From Eonycteris spelaea (Eukaryota > Chordata > Mammalia > Chiroptera > Pteropodidae), in contig PUFA01000034.1 of assembly GCA_003508835.1 (NCBI GenBank), forward strand, positions 8,334,501-8,398,500: DNA of 64,000 nucleotides, in the 5' to 3' direction. Position numbers and translations under genes: made by a program. The notes beneath the pieces are model-generated. The model did no database searches. It was not told where the DNA came from and worked only from the letters and a program-made list of their open reading frames with translations. Positions within the stretch are counted from its first letter, which is position 1. Each line of letters starts with the position of its first letter. Positions 12,420 through 23,375 of this stretch are shown here, one piece after another.

Positions 12420-12780
12420 AATGACTGTATCCATTAGGATCCAGTCATGGAGACATATCAGTTATTTTAGCAGAGAGCATATAGTATAAAGAATTGGCTA
12501 AATGGGATGGAGAGTTGAAAAAGCGAAAGGGAATCCTGATGAATCACAGAGGTAATAACTGCAGGAGGCAGTGACCAATCTCAGGGAACAAAGAAAAGAG
12601 GCTGGAATTATTAGAACCTGGAATCGTGGAGAAGAAATCTTCCAGAGCTGGGCCTGGGCCTCTGAAGCGCTTCAGGGCTTGAAGGAGGGCCTTGCAGTTA
12701 CTGACATCGAGACCTCTGACGAGGGAAGAAGTAGAGAAAGAACAGTAGGAACTAGGTTGGACTTATCATAGAGCTAGCAA
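12420..12780. repeat. Possible diverged LTR-like repeat
   Basis: The arrangement 'ttttagcagagagcatatag' and 'aaagaattggctaaatggga', followed by a GC-richer body, resembles an LTR-type interspersed repeat read in antisense, but I cannot name the family. A 66-codon ORF (12,571-12,771) lies in it and is probably fortuitous. Confidence 0.3.
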
Positions 12781-13094
12781 ATGAAGGCCCATTCAGGGCT
12801 GTAAAATCCTCAGTTCATACTTACTATCTTGGGTAATTTATTTGACTTGATTTATTTCAACAATGGGGTGAGGAAGTAAATATGTAAAGATGAGATAACA
12901 TTTAAGAAAATCTTGGATATATTTCACACAGGGGTCTCTAGTTTTCATTATTTGCTTTGAAATCCATGTTGTCCCAGATGAACTTAGAAATTCAATAGAA
13001 ACACGATGGCTGGTTTCTGGAGCTGAAAGGCCTCAACCCTTGAGACCAGCTTGCGATAGGAATTATAGAGAAGTGCCCAGGCCTGACCGAACTT
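12781..13094. other. No feature recognised
   Basis: AT-rich unique-looking DNA with no ORF or repeat recognised. Confidence 0.35.
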
Positions 13095-13200
13095 ATTTCT
13101 AATTCAGCTTTATCACAAGTGGTGATATTACTCGTTATTTAACTTCTCTGTACTTTGGTTTTTTCATCAGAAGGATTGTTATGATCACCACGAAACACTG
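13095..13200 (+). repeat. MIR fragment
   Basis: The core block 'ttatttaacttctctgtact' with 'ttggttttttcatcag' and a 'ggattgttatgatcacc' follow-up match the MIR sense consensus for the 'acttctctgtgcctcagttt' region. Confidence 0.6.
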
Positions 13201-14160
13201 AATTTTATAGAGTTGAAACCAAAGTGCCATTATGACTCCTACACTTACCGATGCTTCATGTTGGCCTTTTCCTCTCCTAAAACTCTGTATAACAGCCATG
13301 AACAACCTGCCCATTTCTGATTTCTAATAATTATTTATGGTTCAATATTTTTCTCCAATAGATGTCTGGAGTTTGGCTCTGTTTAGGTGAACTTCTGAAA
13401 CGGCCTCACTTTTCTGATGAATACCCAAATTTGGGAGATTCCAGACTGAATATTAGAAAGGTTAGAGACTCTCAGGGGTTTGTCCTCCAGAAGTACAATA
13501 GGCAGATTCTTGATGAGAGTGAGAATAATAACGACCTGCACAGAACTGTCCCCCTAAGGACAAGAGGGAAGGGCAGAGAGCTTTGAAAAGAAGTAAGACA
13601 CGATTCAGAAGATGCAGATTTACAGACACTTTTAAAAAAGGGAGTTAGAGAATAAGAATTTGTCATGGTGACTCTAGGCATTTCTCAAAGGATTGAGGTT
13701 CCAATTCCAAGTGACCAAAATTTTATCCTTCTGGAGAAAGATAGAGCTGTTCATCAGCTTTTCAAAGCTATTGAAAATATCTGTTTCATTCTTATTCTAC
13801 ATTCATTAGGCATTTATTTCTCATTCTAATTTGTGTTCTTTAGCAGATTTGCATGCTAGGAAGAAGTGCCCTCTGCTAGTGTCTGATTCATAGGTCAGGT
13901 CTTTCTCGTTATAATTTAGTAAGTTAGTAATTGGTTTCTTGTTAACAGTGCTGTGTAAAGCAGGGTGATATTGTTACATTGAGGCCTAAGCTGGAGCAAG
14001 GCTGTCATTAAACTAATCATGGTTAGTTTTCCACCTCTATAGCATATGTGTGGATATGTTAAGGGGTTCCGAAAGTCCTGACTCAAAATCATTTTTCCTA
14101 CCTACCTGTTATAACATCTGAAATACTACTAGTAGATTCATGCCATTAGACTGTAGTTCC
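13201..14160. other. No confirmed feature; 74-codon ORF after a splice-acceptor-like site
   Basis: A plus-strand ORF (13,362-13,586) begins directly after 'tttttctccaatag', a reasonable 3' splice-acceptor context. I do not recognise the 74-residue product and see no splice donor that clearly ends the reading frame, so I treat it as probably fortuitous. The rest is unique-looking DNA. Confidence 0.25.
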
Positions 14161-14330
14161 AGAAGTTGCCATCAGGTAAATTCAATTCAACTTCACAAGC
14201 TCTTGTTGAGTCAACCTTTTATGCAAAGCATTGTGATGAGTAAAAGAGCAAAAGGAAAAACAGGGTGATGAGAAAGTAAGTGGTCTCAACAGCCATAAAA
14301 CAAATAATAAGATACAATGAAAACTTAATA
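14160..14330 (-). repeat. Possible antisense L2 fragment
   Basis: The sequence around 14,175-14,300 ('cttgttgagtcaacctttta' then 'gaaaaacagggtgatgagaa') resembles the antisense body of L2. The match is weak. Confidence 0.3.
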
Positions 14331-14850
14331 TATCGAAAATACTCAAAGGAGTGATAAAGATCCTTATGCAGTAAAAATTCAAAGAACTAAGTGGGTGCCA
14401 GAGTGGCCAGACATATGACTTGAATTGAAGCTTCGGAGGAAGACCAAATAACCCATTAGTAGTCACCAACGATTTAGGTGTGTATTATTATTAGCTATCT
14501 AGTCTCCTTGGAAAGTAGAGAAGGATTTAGACTAGATCTGACGGTGCTGCCTGCGGGACTAATGAGAGTAGCCTAGCCTGGGTGGAAGGCCCCAGGACAA
14601 ATACTCAGGGGACTGAACTGTGACATAATCAAAAATTTTCCAAGGCCAAATTTATGTGACTATTTGCCAGGGATGTCAGAGTTTTGTTGAATTGTGGCCC
14701 TGGGGGTTACTTGATGCACTTGAACCTCTGTTTGAATTAGTATCAGAGCAAGTAGTGGAATGACCTTATGCATAACGTCATGAAGTCCTTGGAAATCATG
14801 TAGTAGAAGGCAAACTGAAAATGGTCGCTGTTAAGATATTGTGAACCAGT

Positions 14851-15220
14851 TGCTATGTTGTGCACTTCTGTTTCCTCCCCCCCGCCCCGATTCGTGTTGA
14901 TACCCTAACAGCTAATGTGATATTTGGAAGTGGGGCCTATAAAAGATAATTAGGATCAGATGAGGTTACGATGGTGAGCCCCCATGATGAGATTAGTTTT
15001 CTTAGAAGAGAACGAGACAAGAACTTCGTCTCTCTTTGCACCATGTGAAGATATAACAAGAAGGAAGCTTCTGCAAACCAGGACGAGGGTCTTCGCTAGA
15101 CACCAAATCTGCTACACCTTGATCTTGGGCTTCTCAGTCTCCAGAACTGTGAGAAATAAATATTTATTGTTTAAGCCATCCGATCTGTGTTATTTGTTGT
15201 GGTAGCCTGAACTAAGACGC
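14851..15220 (+). repeat. MLT1-type (ERVL-MaLR) solo LTR
   Basis: It starts with 'tgctatgttg' and ends with 'agcctgaactaagac', the expected MaLR termini. Internal landmarks in order are 'gtgatatttggaagtggggc', 'gatgagattagttttcttag', 'caccatgtgaagatataaca', 'ccttgatcttgggcttctca', and 'agaactgtgagaaataaata' with a polyadenylation signal at about 15,154. A complete LTR length with no internal region. The 73-codon ORF within it is not a gene. Confidence 0.9.
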
Positions 15221-15618
15221 AAGTCAATACAAAACACACTGTGAAAGGAATTGCACTCCTTCAGCATTTTCCAAAGGAGAATAACTTGCAACAAAGATTT
15301 GAATTGCTAGGAAGAGGAACTACTGTTTCCAGTTCTTTAGTCCACTGGACTATAAAGTTTTCACAGTTTAAACTTCCTTTGGTTTAAAATCATTATTACC
15401 AGGCAGGGGAAGAGGAAGCCGTTATACTTATGTGAGAATCGAGAATGAGAATCGAGAGGGCATCTGGGTCATTCTACCCAGGTCGTTATCATTCTCTTTC
15501 TATTCTTTTGAAAGGAACAGAGGCTTTGACGTCAGGTGAGATGAGTCATCTTTCCTCTCAGGGCCTCTGGCTGGGATTTACAGGCTGCCTTTGCAACAGC
15601 TATTCTGTTAGTCATTCA
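15221..15618. other. No feature recognised
   Basis: Unique-looking DNA. A small tandem duplication 'gagaatcgagaatgagaatc' lies near 15,433-15,460. The ORF spanning 15,445-15,792 runs through the (CAAAA)n repeat and is not gene-like. Confidence 0.35.
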
Positions 15619-15658
15619 TTAAAACAAAACAAAACAAAACAAAACAAAAAACAAAACA
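15619..15658. repeat. (CAAAA)n microsatellite
   Basis: About seven imperfect repeats of the pentamer CAAAA, typical of an old poly(A) tail or a simple expansion. No attached SINE was recognised. Confidence 0.9.
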
Positions 15659-16339
15659 GATATATTGGAAAAGCTGAAGGGAAATGCTTGGATGAACAAG
15701 AGATTAAATTTCTATTTTCATTGGAGAGAACTTGCTTGCTTTCTCACAAAGGCAGCCTCATCCAGTACCAGGCAACCCCAGGGCTTCAGTAAAGCCTTGT
15801 TGATTGACAAACAAAGGGACCTGCTGGGTCCTTGTACATCTTGGTGCTAAAACTGAGTCTTCAGATATGATTATGTGATTGGTGTACAGAAGTTTGTGCC
15901 TATTTACTCCTTCACAGTTTGGAATGTCCACTCAGACTCATCGGATTTACATTAAGAGATCAGCAACATCACCAGCCTTATTGTCATGGACAGGAGAAGG
16001 CCCTTTCTGGAGCTTTATCTGCATACACATGTGGGATTCACTGGAAGGAAAGTTGAATTGTGATCTAAGAATCAGGCATTGTTTTGCTCCAGGAAACCCT
16101 AACCAAGCTTTCAACCGATTTGAGAACCTACTAGGAGGCAAAAAAAATCTCCTTCCTTACCAGCAATGTAGAGGAACAATCAGGAACAAAGGAAAAGAGT
16201 GTTCGTCCTGGATTCCTCCAGCCTAGTACAGGATATATCATTGTTGCTTTGCTCCCACTTAACTGATAAAGAATCTGAGGCCTCGAGCAGAATGTTGAAT
16301 TAGCCAGCACTGTCTGGGAACTGTGGCCTGAGGCCTCTT
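15659..16339. other. No feature recognised
   Basis: Several short ORFs occur on both strands (for example 15,879-16,226 plus and 15,947-16,141 minus) without any recognisable product. No repeat consensus is evident. Confidence 0.35.
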
Positions 16340-16344
16340 TTCTT

Positions 16345-17335
16345 TCCCCTCTTAGGTGATCTCCCTGGCTTTACATACCACCTACATGTTGATGACTCAT
16401 ACTTCTATCTCCAGTCCTAAGCTCCTGCATGTGTTCAACTTTACACCTTCACAGAAAGGTTCAATAAGATATTTCAAACTTCACATTCAAACTGGAACTG
16501 ATGACTTTTCTCTTAAACTTCCTCTTCCTTTGTCTCCCTTAGGAGAGGCCACTGTTTGTTGTTGTTTAAGACAAAAAGGCGAAGAGTCATCCTTGATCCC
16601 TCAGTTCTCCTCATTCCCTACTTCCAGGCTGTTAGCAAGACTTTGTGTTTCTATCTCTATTTCCTTCTCTCTGCATCCAATGTCAATACCCTGTATAACT
16701 ATAATTACTTTTTACTGGGTCGACAGCAAGACTGACTGGTCTTCCTTCTTTAACCTTGACTTCTGTAATCTATTCCTGATGTGAAATTTAATGTGAAATT
16801 CTAAATATATTAATCATATCTTTTTACTCTGGTCTTTGCTTTAAAATATCCACTGGCTTCCCATTGTCCTTCAGATGACACTCAAACCTCCCGCCGTGGC
16901 TGCGGGTCCAGCAGTACCCTTTCCCAATGTGATCTAGTAGACTGCATTCCACGTCTACCTCCTCACTCTGGCTCCTATCGGTTCCTCTCATGCACCAATC
17001 TGGTCCCCGCTCAAGATATTTCCACCTTCTATTTCCTCTGCTGGAAATCCTTTCCTTACCTTTTCACACAGCTGTCTCTTTCCCATCTTTTCGATCTCGG
17101 TTCTAAAGTCCCTACTTCAAGAAGCCATTTGTGAATATTTTTTTCTAAATCATGTTCCCAGCCCACACCTGATCCCTGTGTATCGCATCACTCAGTTTAG
17201 TTTCTTTGTAAAAATTAATCACACGTGGCGATTGTCCACTCATGTATGTATTTTTAATTGAATTTCCGACATCTCCCTGCCTCTGTCCAAGTACATGGTG
17301 AGCGTTATATGAACTAGAGCTTTGTCTGCCTTTAA
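16345..17335 (+). repeat. L2/CR1-clade LINE remnant with reverse-transcriptase motif trace
   Basis: About 1 kb of sense LINE. Near 16,375-16,420, translated in the frame starting 'taccacctacatgttgatgac', the conceptual peptide reads YHLHVDDSYFYLQS, which resembles the CR1/L2 reverse-transcriptase motif YHLYADDSQIYLQS with the catalytic Asp pair retained and the flanking Tyr-Ala changed. The later segment (from about 16,830) carries the classic L2 3' order: 'ccactggcttcccattgtcc', 'cacctgatccctgtgtatcg', and a terminal 'gaactagagctttgtctgcc'. The 142-codon ORF at 16,356-16,784 is in a shifted frame. Stops and frameshifts abound, so it is dead. Confidence 0.75.
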
Positions 17336-17342
17336 AGAAGCA

Positions 17343-17580
17343 GTATGGAGCAGTGATTAAGCTCTCATATTCCAGAGATAGATTTCATGGATTTGAAGTC
17401 CGGCTTTGCCACTTACTAGACTTGTGCCCCTGGAAAAATTGTTTGCCCTTCTGTCCTCATTGGTCAAATGAAAGCAGTAAAAGGTCCTGCCTTGTTAAAT
17501 TGTTGTGAGGAGCTCACTACCCATAAGACATCTCTGGAACAAAGGCACAGCTTCAGCAGGTGTTAGCTGTCACTATTGTT
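17343..17580 (+). repeat. MIR (full-length-like)
   Basis: Sense MIR with 'tggagcagtgattaagctct' at the 5' head, the core 'ggctttgccacttactagac', the 'gtcctcattggtcaaatgaa' block, and 'ttgttgtgaggagctcacta', then a decayed 3' end. The order and spacing fit the roughly 260-bp consensus. Confidence 0.9.
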
Positions 17581-17939
17581 AACCACACACTTGCTTAACA
17601 CACATTTGCTGAATGACCTATACATACATTTTACATACCCAAGGAAGGCTTCAGCTAAGTCACAGAACAGACTTTAGAATACACATTGAAGGGGGTTCCT
17701 GCCTGGGGGCTGAACAGTCGAATCTTTCTAGAAAGCTGTTCAGAAGCAGTCTGGGTGAGCTGCAACTGTGGAGAGAGGTGGGAGGCAGTGTGTTGAAATG
17801 GAAAACAATAGTAACAGAAACCTGAGTATATTTAGTAATTATTCTGTACTAAGTACTCTGGCCCATTTTTCTATTTTTCTTCCTCACGATTACTGATGCA
17901 TTACAGTGAAGTTCTACTATGAAACATTTCTAATGGTTC
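17581..17939. other. No feature recognised
   Basis: Unique-looking DNA containing a 70-codon ORF (17,613-17,825) without a recognisable product. Confidence 0.3.
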
Positions 17940-18335
17940 TTTATGACACCAACCTTCCTTGTACTACAGTGTACAGTTCATTCCCCTTCCAGAATCTTCT
18001 TTTCATCCTTTAACCCCATGCCTAGTTACCACTTACCTGTCTCCAACTCTCAGCTACAATGCCATGTCCTTGAGAAGCTTCATCTGACCCTACTAGAATA
18101 TTCCAGGCCTCCCTGTAATATATGCTCATCATGCCATCTGCCTTTCCTTTCTCGCATGCACCATAGCTTATGTCAATTTAAATGATTATTTAATTAACCT
18201 GTCTTCCTGACTAGATTCTGCACTTTGTGGGGTCAGGTTTCTGTCTTGTTTTATTCACCTACGTGTCCCCAGAACCCAGCATTCCCCTTTCCCAGTGGTT
18301 GGCGCGTAGGAAATACTTACTCAATAAGCAAGTGT
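17940..18335 (+). repeat. L2 3' region
   Basis: Ordered L2 blocks in sense: 'gtccttgagaagcttcatct', 'tgactagattctgcactttg', 'tgtccccagaacccagcatt' and a terminal 'ggaaatacttactcaataag'. Highly diverged. Confidence 0.75.
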
Positions 18336-19689
18336 GCATCGGTACTGCAGCAGAATGAAATACCCCTGGATTCTGTGACTCCTTTTTGAAGGTTAAAAAC
18401 TGCAAAAGCCAGTTTATTTGAATTGTGTTTTTGTGCTTATCGACTCCCATGTTTCTTACTTCCTTCCCAACTGAATTTAACCCTAGGTAACGATGGAAAA
18501 CAACATTCGTCTTAGCTCTAGAAAAAAAGAGAAGTCATAGAAAGAAGAAAATTGAAGAGAGATAGCAGTGGGAAGTTAAAGATAAAACATTTTCTAGTAT
18601 CTTTAAACTTTTAGTCTATTGAGAATGCTTAAGAAAAAAAATAATTGTATTTTTCCCTTTGAAACAAAACAGACACAGTCTCATCTGACTCTTGTACAGA
18701 GTTATCTGTACATTCATTAGAACTCCTCTGGAAAAAAAGTTTGATTTTTTAAAAAAATTTAAATGTCAAAGACAAGTTCTGCTGACAGCATCAAACTTAT
18801 AAATAAAAGTGTAGCTCTGGTCTGATTAACATTATTTCTTAAAAATCTGGATCAACAACAACAATAAAAAAAACAAGGAAATTCAAGAGAAAAGATTAGA
18901 AAATAGTATTTTTAAGTATCACTTGATGACAGAGGTCATTCCATTAAAATAAGAATGACTTTAACTCATCATGAATGGCACAAATGAACGACACAAATGG
19001 TTTACAACTTTTGGTTCTTCATGTCAATGATTTCCACTAGGGTTAGTTATGAAACTAGCTGGTAGGCTGATGGAATTCTTAGAAAGGAAAAACAAAACAA
19101 AACAATACCACAATGATGGTAGTATATGGGAGATGACAAAAGTAGGGAAATGCTATTGTTTACCCACTCAGTTGATAGCTCATGAAAAGGAAATGGTTCT
19201 TTGGGGAGAGGTCAGAGCACTGAGACCATCCTCCAGGAGTTCGGAGAGAAGTATGACAAGTTTGAATTTAAAGACAACTTGGAAGAGATTTATTAAGTCC
19301 CGTTGTGAAAAGACCTATTTCAAATGTAATGCCAAATCTCTTGTCTGTAATTTGATTTTTCCCCTCCTATCTGTTAGCATATTAATATTTCAAGCAGAGA
19401 TAAGATTTTTTTGGAGGGACATGTGAAAGGTGTATTTACCATTTGGGATTGGATGTAAGAACAACAAGCTGAAATGACATTATTGGTGAAGTCATTGAAG
19501 ATCTCTTACTAGGAATTAGAGCCAAAAAGAGAAGTTCACATAAAAATAATTTTGAACCAGTGTTCAGTCTGAAAAATATGGACTTATTTGAAAAGAGGAA
19601 AATGGCAGAAAAGAATAACAGGAAAAAAAATGAAGCAAATTGAAACAAAAAACTTCAGAATAGGAGGGGAGTTTAGCATTTGCCTCTTT
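18336..19689. other. No feature recognised
   Basis: AT-rich unique-looking DNA. A 125-codon plus-strand ORF (19,049-19,426) and a 70-codon minus-strand ORF (19,436-19,648) are present, but neither encodes anything I recognise and neither has convincing splice or start context. Confidence 0.35.
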
Positions 19690-21990
19690 TTAATTTTTTA
19701 AAAAGTTTCTTTTTTTGGTTCTTTTTAAATTTTAATTAATTTATACAAGCAATTTACAAACTTTCTGCATCTTTTACATTAACATATCTTTTTGAACTAT
19801 CTATAGCTGCTTGGGTCAATTTAGGAAAACTGTATTTTCCTAGATAATTATCCATTTTATCTAGTTTTTCACATGTATTTGTATAGAGGTCTGCACAGAA
19901 GTCTCATTTTAAAAAATTCTTCTAATTCAATAATTATTTGCCCCAATGTCAATAATTTTGTATCTTTCTGATTTCTCTCTTAATCAATTGAGCTGGTGCT
20001 TTGTCTATTTTGTTGATATTTTTTGAAAAATAATATCTTATTTTACTAATTAAATTTACTGTTTTCCTGTTGCCTCTCTTATCAATTTCTATTTTTATAT
20101 TTATGATTTTTCCTCATGTTATGTTTTGGTTTACTTTGTTGTGGTGTAATGGTGGTGGTGATCATGGCTTTATTGGCTTTCATGGATTGGAAATTTAACT
20201 GATTTTTTTTTCTTTTCTTTTTATTGATAAAATGTTTAAAACTGTGAATTTTCCTCTATTAACACCTTTAAATATATCCCATAGATTCTGAACTGTAGTG
20301 TTTCCACCAATTGTAAAGATTAAAAAGAAACAATGGATCTTCTTTTGACTTCAGTTATCTATTATCTTTGCCTGCATATCAAAAACACTCTGCCACTCAA
20401 TTTTCCCATCACAAATCATTAATAATAAGACTTGCCATATTGATTTTAGTAGACAGACCCTAGAGGGCTTAATAGATTTTTAGAGATTTTATAAATAATA
20501 AGAATAAGTAGAGCCATTGGTCATGTCTTAGAGGGAAATAAATGTCTGGGTTAAAAATAATAATAATTTTTAGAAGTTCTGTTGTTTTAGTTTATATATA
20601 GTTCCTTGTATTTAATAATGATTTGATAGAAGTGTTTTTCAATTTAAAGTTTTGAAAACAAACTTTTTATTTGGAAATAATTTTTATTTACAGAGCAACT
20701 GCAAAGACAGTACGAGTTCCCATATGCTCTTCGACCACTTTTCCCTATTATTAATATCTTATGCTATCATGGGACAGCTGTCAGAACTAAGAACCAACAT
20801 TGCTATATTACTGTAAACTATACTCCAGACTTTATTTGGATTTCTTTAGTTTTTCCATTTGTGTTCTTTTCTGGTCTAAGATCCAGTCCAGGGAATCACA
20901 TTGCATTTAGTTGCCATGTCTCTCTGGCCTGGGACAGTTAAGTAGTAGTTTTTAAATTTACAGGAGGAAGGGATTTTTAGCTTTTTAAAAAATGTCTAAT
21001 AATTATTAATTTTTATTGCATTCTCATCAGAGTGATATTTTTCTATTTTATGCAACTTACTGTTACTTTCCTTGTGACCTCATATTTGATCACTTTTGTA
21101 AATACTCTATCTGAGCTTAAGGAGGAAATGTGTTCTCTATTATTGGGGTTAAAGTTGATTATAGATCCACAAGATTTATCTTATTGAATATGTTATTTAG
21201 ATCTCTATATCTTTATTTGTTGTCTACTTGATTTATCTTGTCCGAGAATGGAAGTTGCCCATTGTCAGTATGTTTCTATCTATATTTCTTTGTGTCTCCT
21301 ATGGTTCTGCTTTATAAAGGTAGTTTCTACTTCATTCACTGCATTAATACTCATAACTGATCTTTATTGTGAATTTTAACACTTAAATTTAAATGGTCCT
21401 TTGTTGTCTTTAATGAGTTTTGGCGTCTATTTATTTGAGACATAAGAATCTGAAAGTTTGCGTTTTATTACTTTCATTTTTCTGGTGTACCTTTGCTCAT
21501 TATTCCTTTTGAACCTTTCTGAATTGCTTCATTTTAGGTGTGTCTTCCTGAATACAGCTTAAAGTTAGGTCTTGCTTTGTGAGTACAATTGAGATTTTTT
21601 TTTTTCTTTTAACAGGTGAGTTAAGCCCATTCACATTTATTGGTACAACTTTTGTATTTAGTCTTAATTTTTTCAAATTATTTTATAGGTACTATGTATA
21701 CTATATTGTTTTCTGTGTTCCTTTTTCTATGTGATATTTTCTGTTTTATTTTTAACTTTATTTTGACATTTAGAAGGGTTTTTTAGTAGTTATTTTTGTA
21801 CTATTACTTTTTAAAAAATGTCCCAGTCCTACATTTCCTTATTTAATCTTTTCTATCTGGTTTGTGAGTTTTTATTATTATCCTTTGACAATTGCCTAAT
21901 GAATTCACCAATCAGTGAACTTCATTAGTAATGGACATTTGAATTGTTTCCAGATTTTGGAAACTATGAATAAAGTTACTGTAAACAACA
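19690..21990 (-). mobile_element. Decayed L1 LINE, antisense, probably composite
   Basis: Blocks in the + strand match reverse-complemented ancient L1: a T-rich section with 'ttgagctggtgctttgtcta' (about 19,990), an L1 3'-UTR-like block at about 20,650-20,930, and ORF2-like sequence from about 21,180 ('gtcttcctgaatacagctta', 'gttaagcccattcacattta'). At 21,930-21,985 it ends with 'atggacatttgaattgtttc' and 'gaataaagttactgtaaac'. The order suggests more than one old insertion. It provides the landing site of the PSMA2 retrocopy that follows. No ORF survives. Confidence 0.75.
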
Positions 21991-22001
21991 AACAGGTACA
22001 G

Positions 22002-22855
22002 ATGGTGGAGCTCTGTTACAGCTTTTTGCTGACCGCATTCGGACCTCCTGCTAAACCTGTCCGGATTGAATGTGCTTTGGTTGCTATAGCTGGAGGAGTC
22101 TCCTCAGTGGGACTTAGAGCTGCAAATGGTGTGGTATTAGCAACTGAGAAAAAACCAGAATCCATTCTTTATGATAAGCGAAGTGTACACGAAGTGGAAC
22201 CAATTACCAAATGTATAGATCTGGTGTAGAGTGGCATAGGCCCAGATTATAGTGCTTGCACACAGAGGTCAAAATCTAGCTCAGACATACTACCTCGTTT
22301 ATCAAGAACCCATCACCACAATCAGCTGGTACAGAGAGTAGTTTCTGTGATGTAAGAATACCCCCAGTCAGGTGGTAGGCTTCCATTTGGAGTTTCTTTA
22401 CTTATTTGTGATTGGAATGAGGGGTGGCCATATTTATTTTAGTCAGATCCATCCGGAGCTTACTTTGCCTGGAAAGCCACCACATTAATGGGAAAGAACT
22501 AAGTGAATGGGAGAGAATTTCCTTCAGAAAATATATAATGAAATCTAGAACTTGAAGACGCCATTCATACAGCAATATCAACCCTAAAGGAAAGCTTTGA
22601 AGGGCAAATAACAAGATAACAGAGAAGCTGGGATCTGCAGTGAGGCCAGATTCTGACAGTTTGTCCCAACTGAGATTAAGGATGACTTGGCTCCCATAGC
22701 ATAATAATAAAGTGACTGAAAAATCCAGAATTTGAGGTATTCTATCTGCTGAAACATGTTTTAAGTCTGTCATTTTGCAGACCTTATTCTACATGGTTTA
22801 AAAGACTGGTTTTTAAAAATGGCATCTATAAAGTATAGTGAACTGTCAAATAAAA
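22002..22855 (+). pseudogene. PSMA2: Processed pseudogene of proteasome subunit alpha type-2
   Basis: The parent gene encodes the alpha-2 subunit of the 20S proteasome core. Here an intronless copy starts at an ATG at 22,002 and can be followed to the parental stop position at 22,702-22,704; that is 703 bases, against 705 expected for a 234-residue subunit. The preserved N-terminal frame includes [22 protein letters not shown] and VEPITK, all characteristic of PSMA2. The frame breaks at an in-frame TAG at 22,227, where the parent has a Tyr codon after Leu-Val. Downstream stretches reading LAQTYYLVYQEP and EIKDDLAPIA confirm similarity to the end, with further stops and small indels. About 150 bases of 3' UTR follow, ending near an AATAAA at about 22,850; no clear poly(A) tail remains. 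It sits in an antisense L1 and is not expected to make protein. Confidence 0.92.
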
Positions 22856-22864
22856 GAGATGCTG

Positions 22865-23060
22865 CATTCTTTTCCGGCTCTACTCTTTTCTCCGCGTTCT
22901 TCCTGCTGATCGGAGGACACCTCGGCCGGACGGCAGAACTCCTGCGTCTCTTTCCGTACTCAGCTCTGAAAGCAGCTCGCTATGATTTTTCCCTTGAACC
23001 CCCAGGCTGGGTTAGGTGCATCTCTTACCCTCAGCCCTTTCCACAGCATTAGATGCCTCC
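22865..23060. other. Small CpG-rich patch of unknown origin
   Basis: Between the PSMA2 retrocopy and a MIR lies a segment with roughly ten CpG dinucleotides within about 120 bases (22,874-22,982), sharply different from its AT-rich, CpG-poor surroundings. A 77-codon ORF (22,819-23,052) reads through retrocopy 3' UTR and this patch; the peptide is not recognisable. Possibilities are a fragment of another retrocopied 5' UTR, an exon or promoter of an unrecognised transcript, or a repeat I cannot name. Confidence 0.4.
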
Positions 23061-23116
23061 TAATAAATCTAGTCATCAATCACCTTCCAGCTTCATCTCG
23101 TGACTTAATAGACAGG

Positions 23117-23375
23117 TTTGCATAGTGGTTAATAGAAGGGCCCTGAGATCAGACTTTTGGAACTAAAATCCTGGTTTTTACTATTTCTAATTATGCGACC
23201 TTGGGCAAATTTGCTAACTCTGAGCCTATTTCTTTGTTGGCGAGAGGGAGATTTTAATATTGCCGACCTCCTAATAAAACCAGGTGTCATAATAACATGA
23301 GGTAATCCATTCAGTAAATTGTCCCATACTTACAAGTACTCTCTACATATTAGCTAGTGTGGTTAGTTATAATTA
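23117..23375 (+). repeat. MIR (full-length-like)
   Basis: Sense MIR: 'tgcatagtggttaatagaag', 'atgcgaccttgggcaaattt', a purine-rich middle, 'aataacatgaggtaatccat' and a decayed 3' end. Ordered blocks cover almost the whole consensus. Confidence 0.9.

Noticed and set aside
13362..13586. Possible exon after a splice-acceptor-like sequence
   Set aside because: No convincing donor and no recognised protein; acceptor-like motifs are frequent in T-rich DNA.
16356..16784. 142-codon ORF
   Set aside because: It lies in an L2/CR1 LINE fossil but in a frame shifted relative to the reverse-transcriptase motif, so it is a chance ORF in repeat DNA.
19049..19426. 125-codon ORF in repeat-free DNA
   Set aside because: No recognisable product, no splice or Kozak support, AT-rich codon content like the surroundings.
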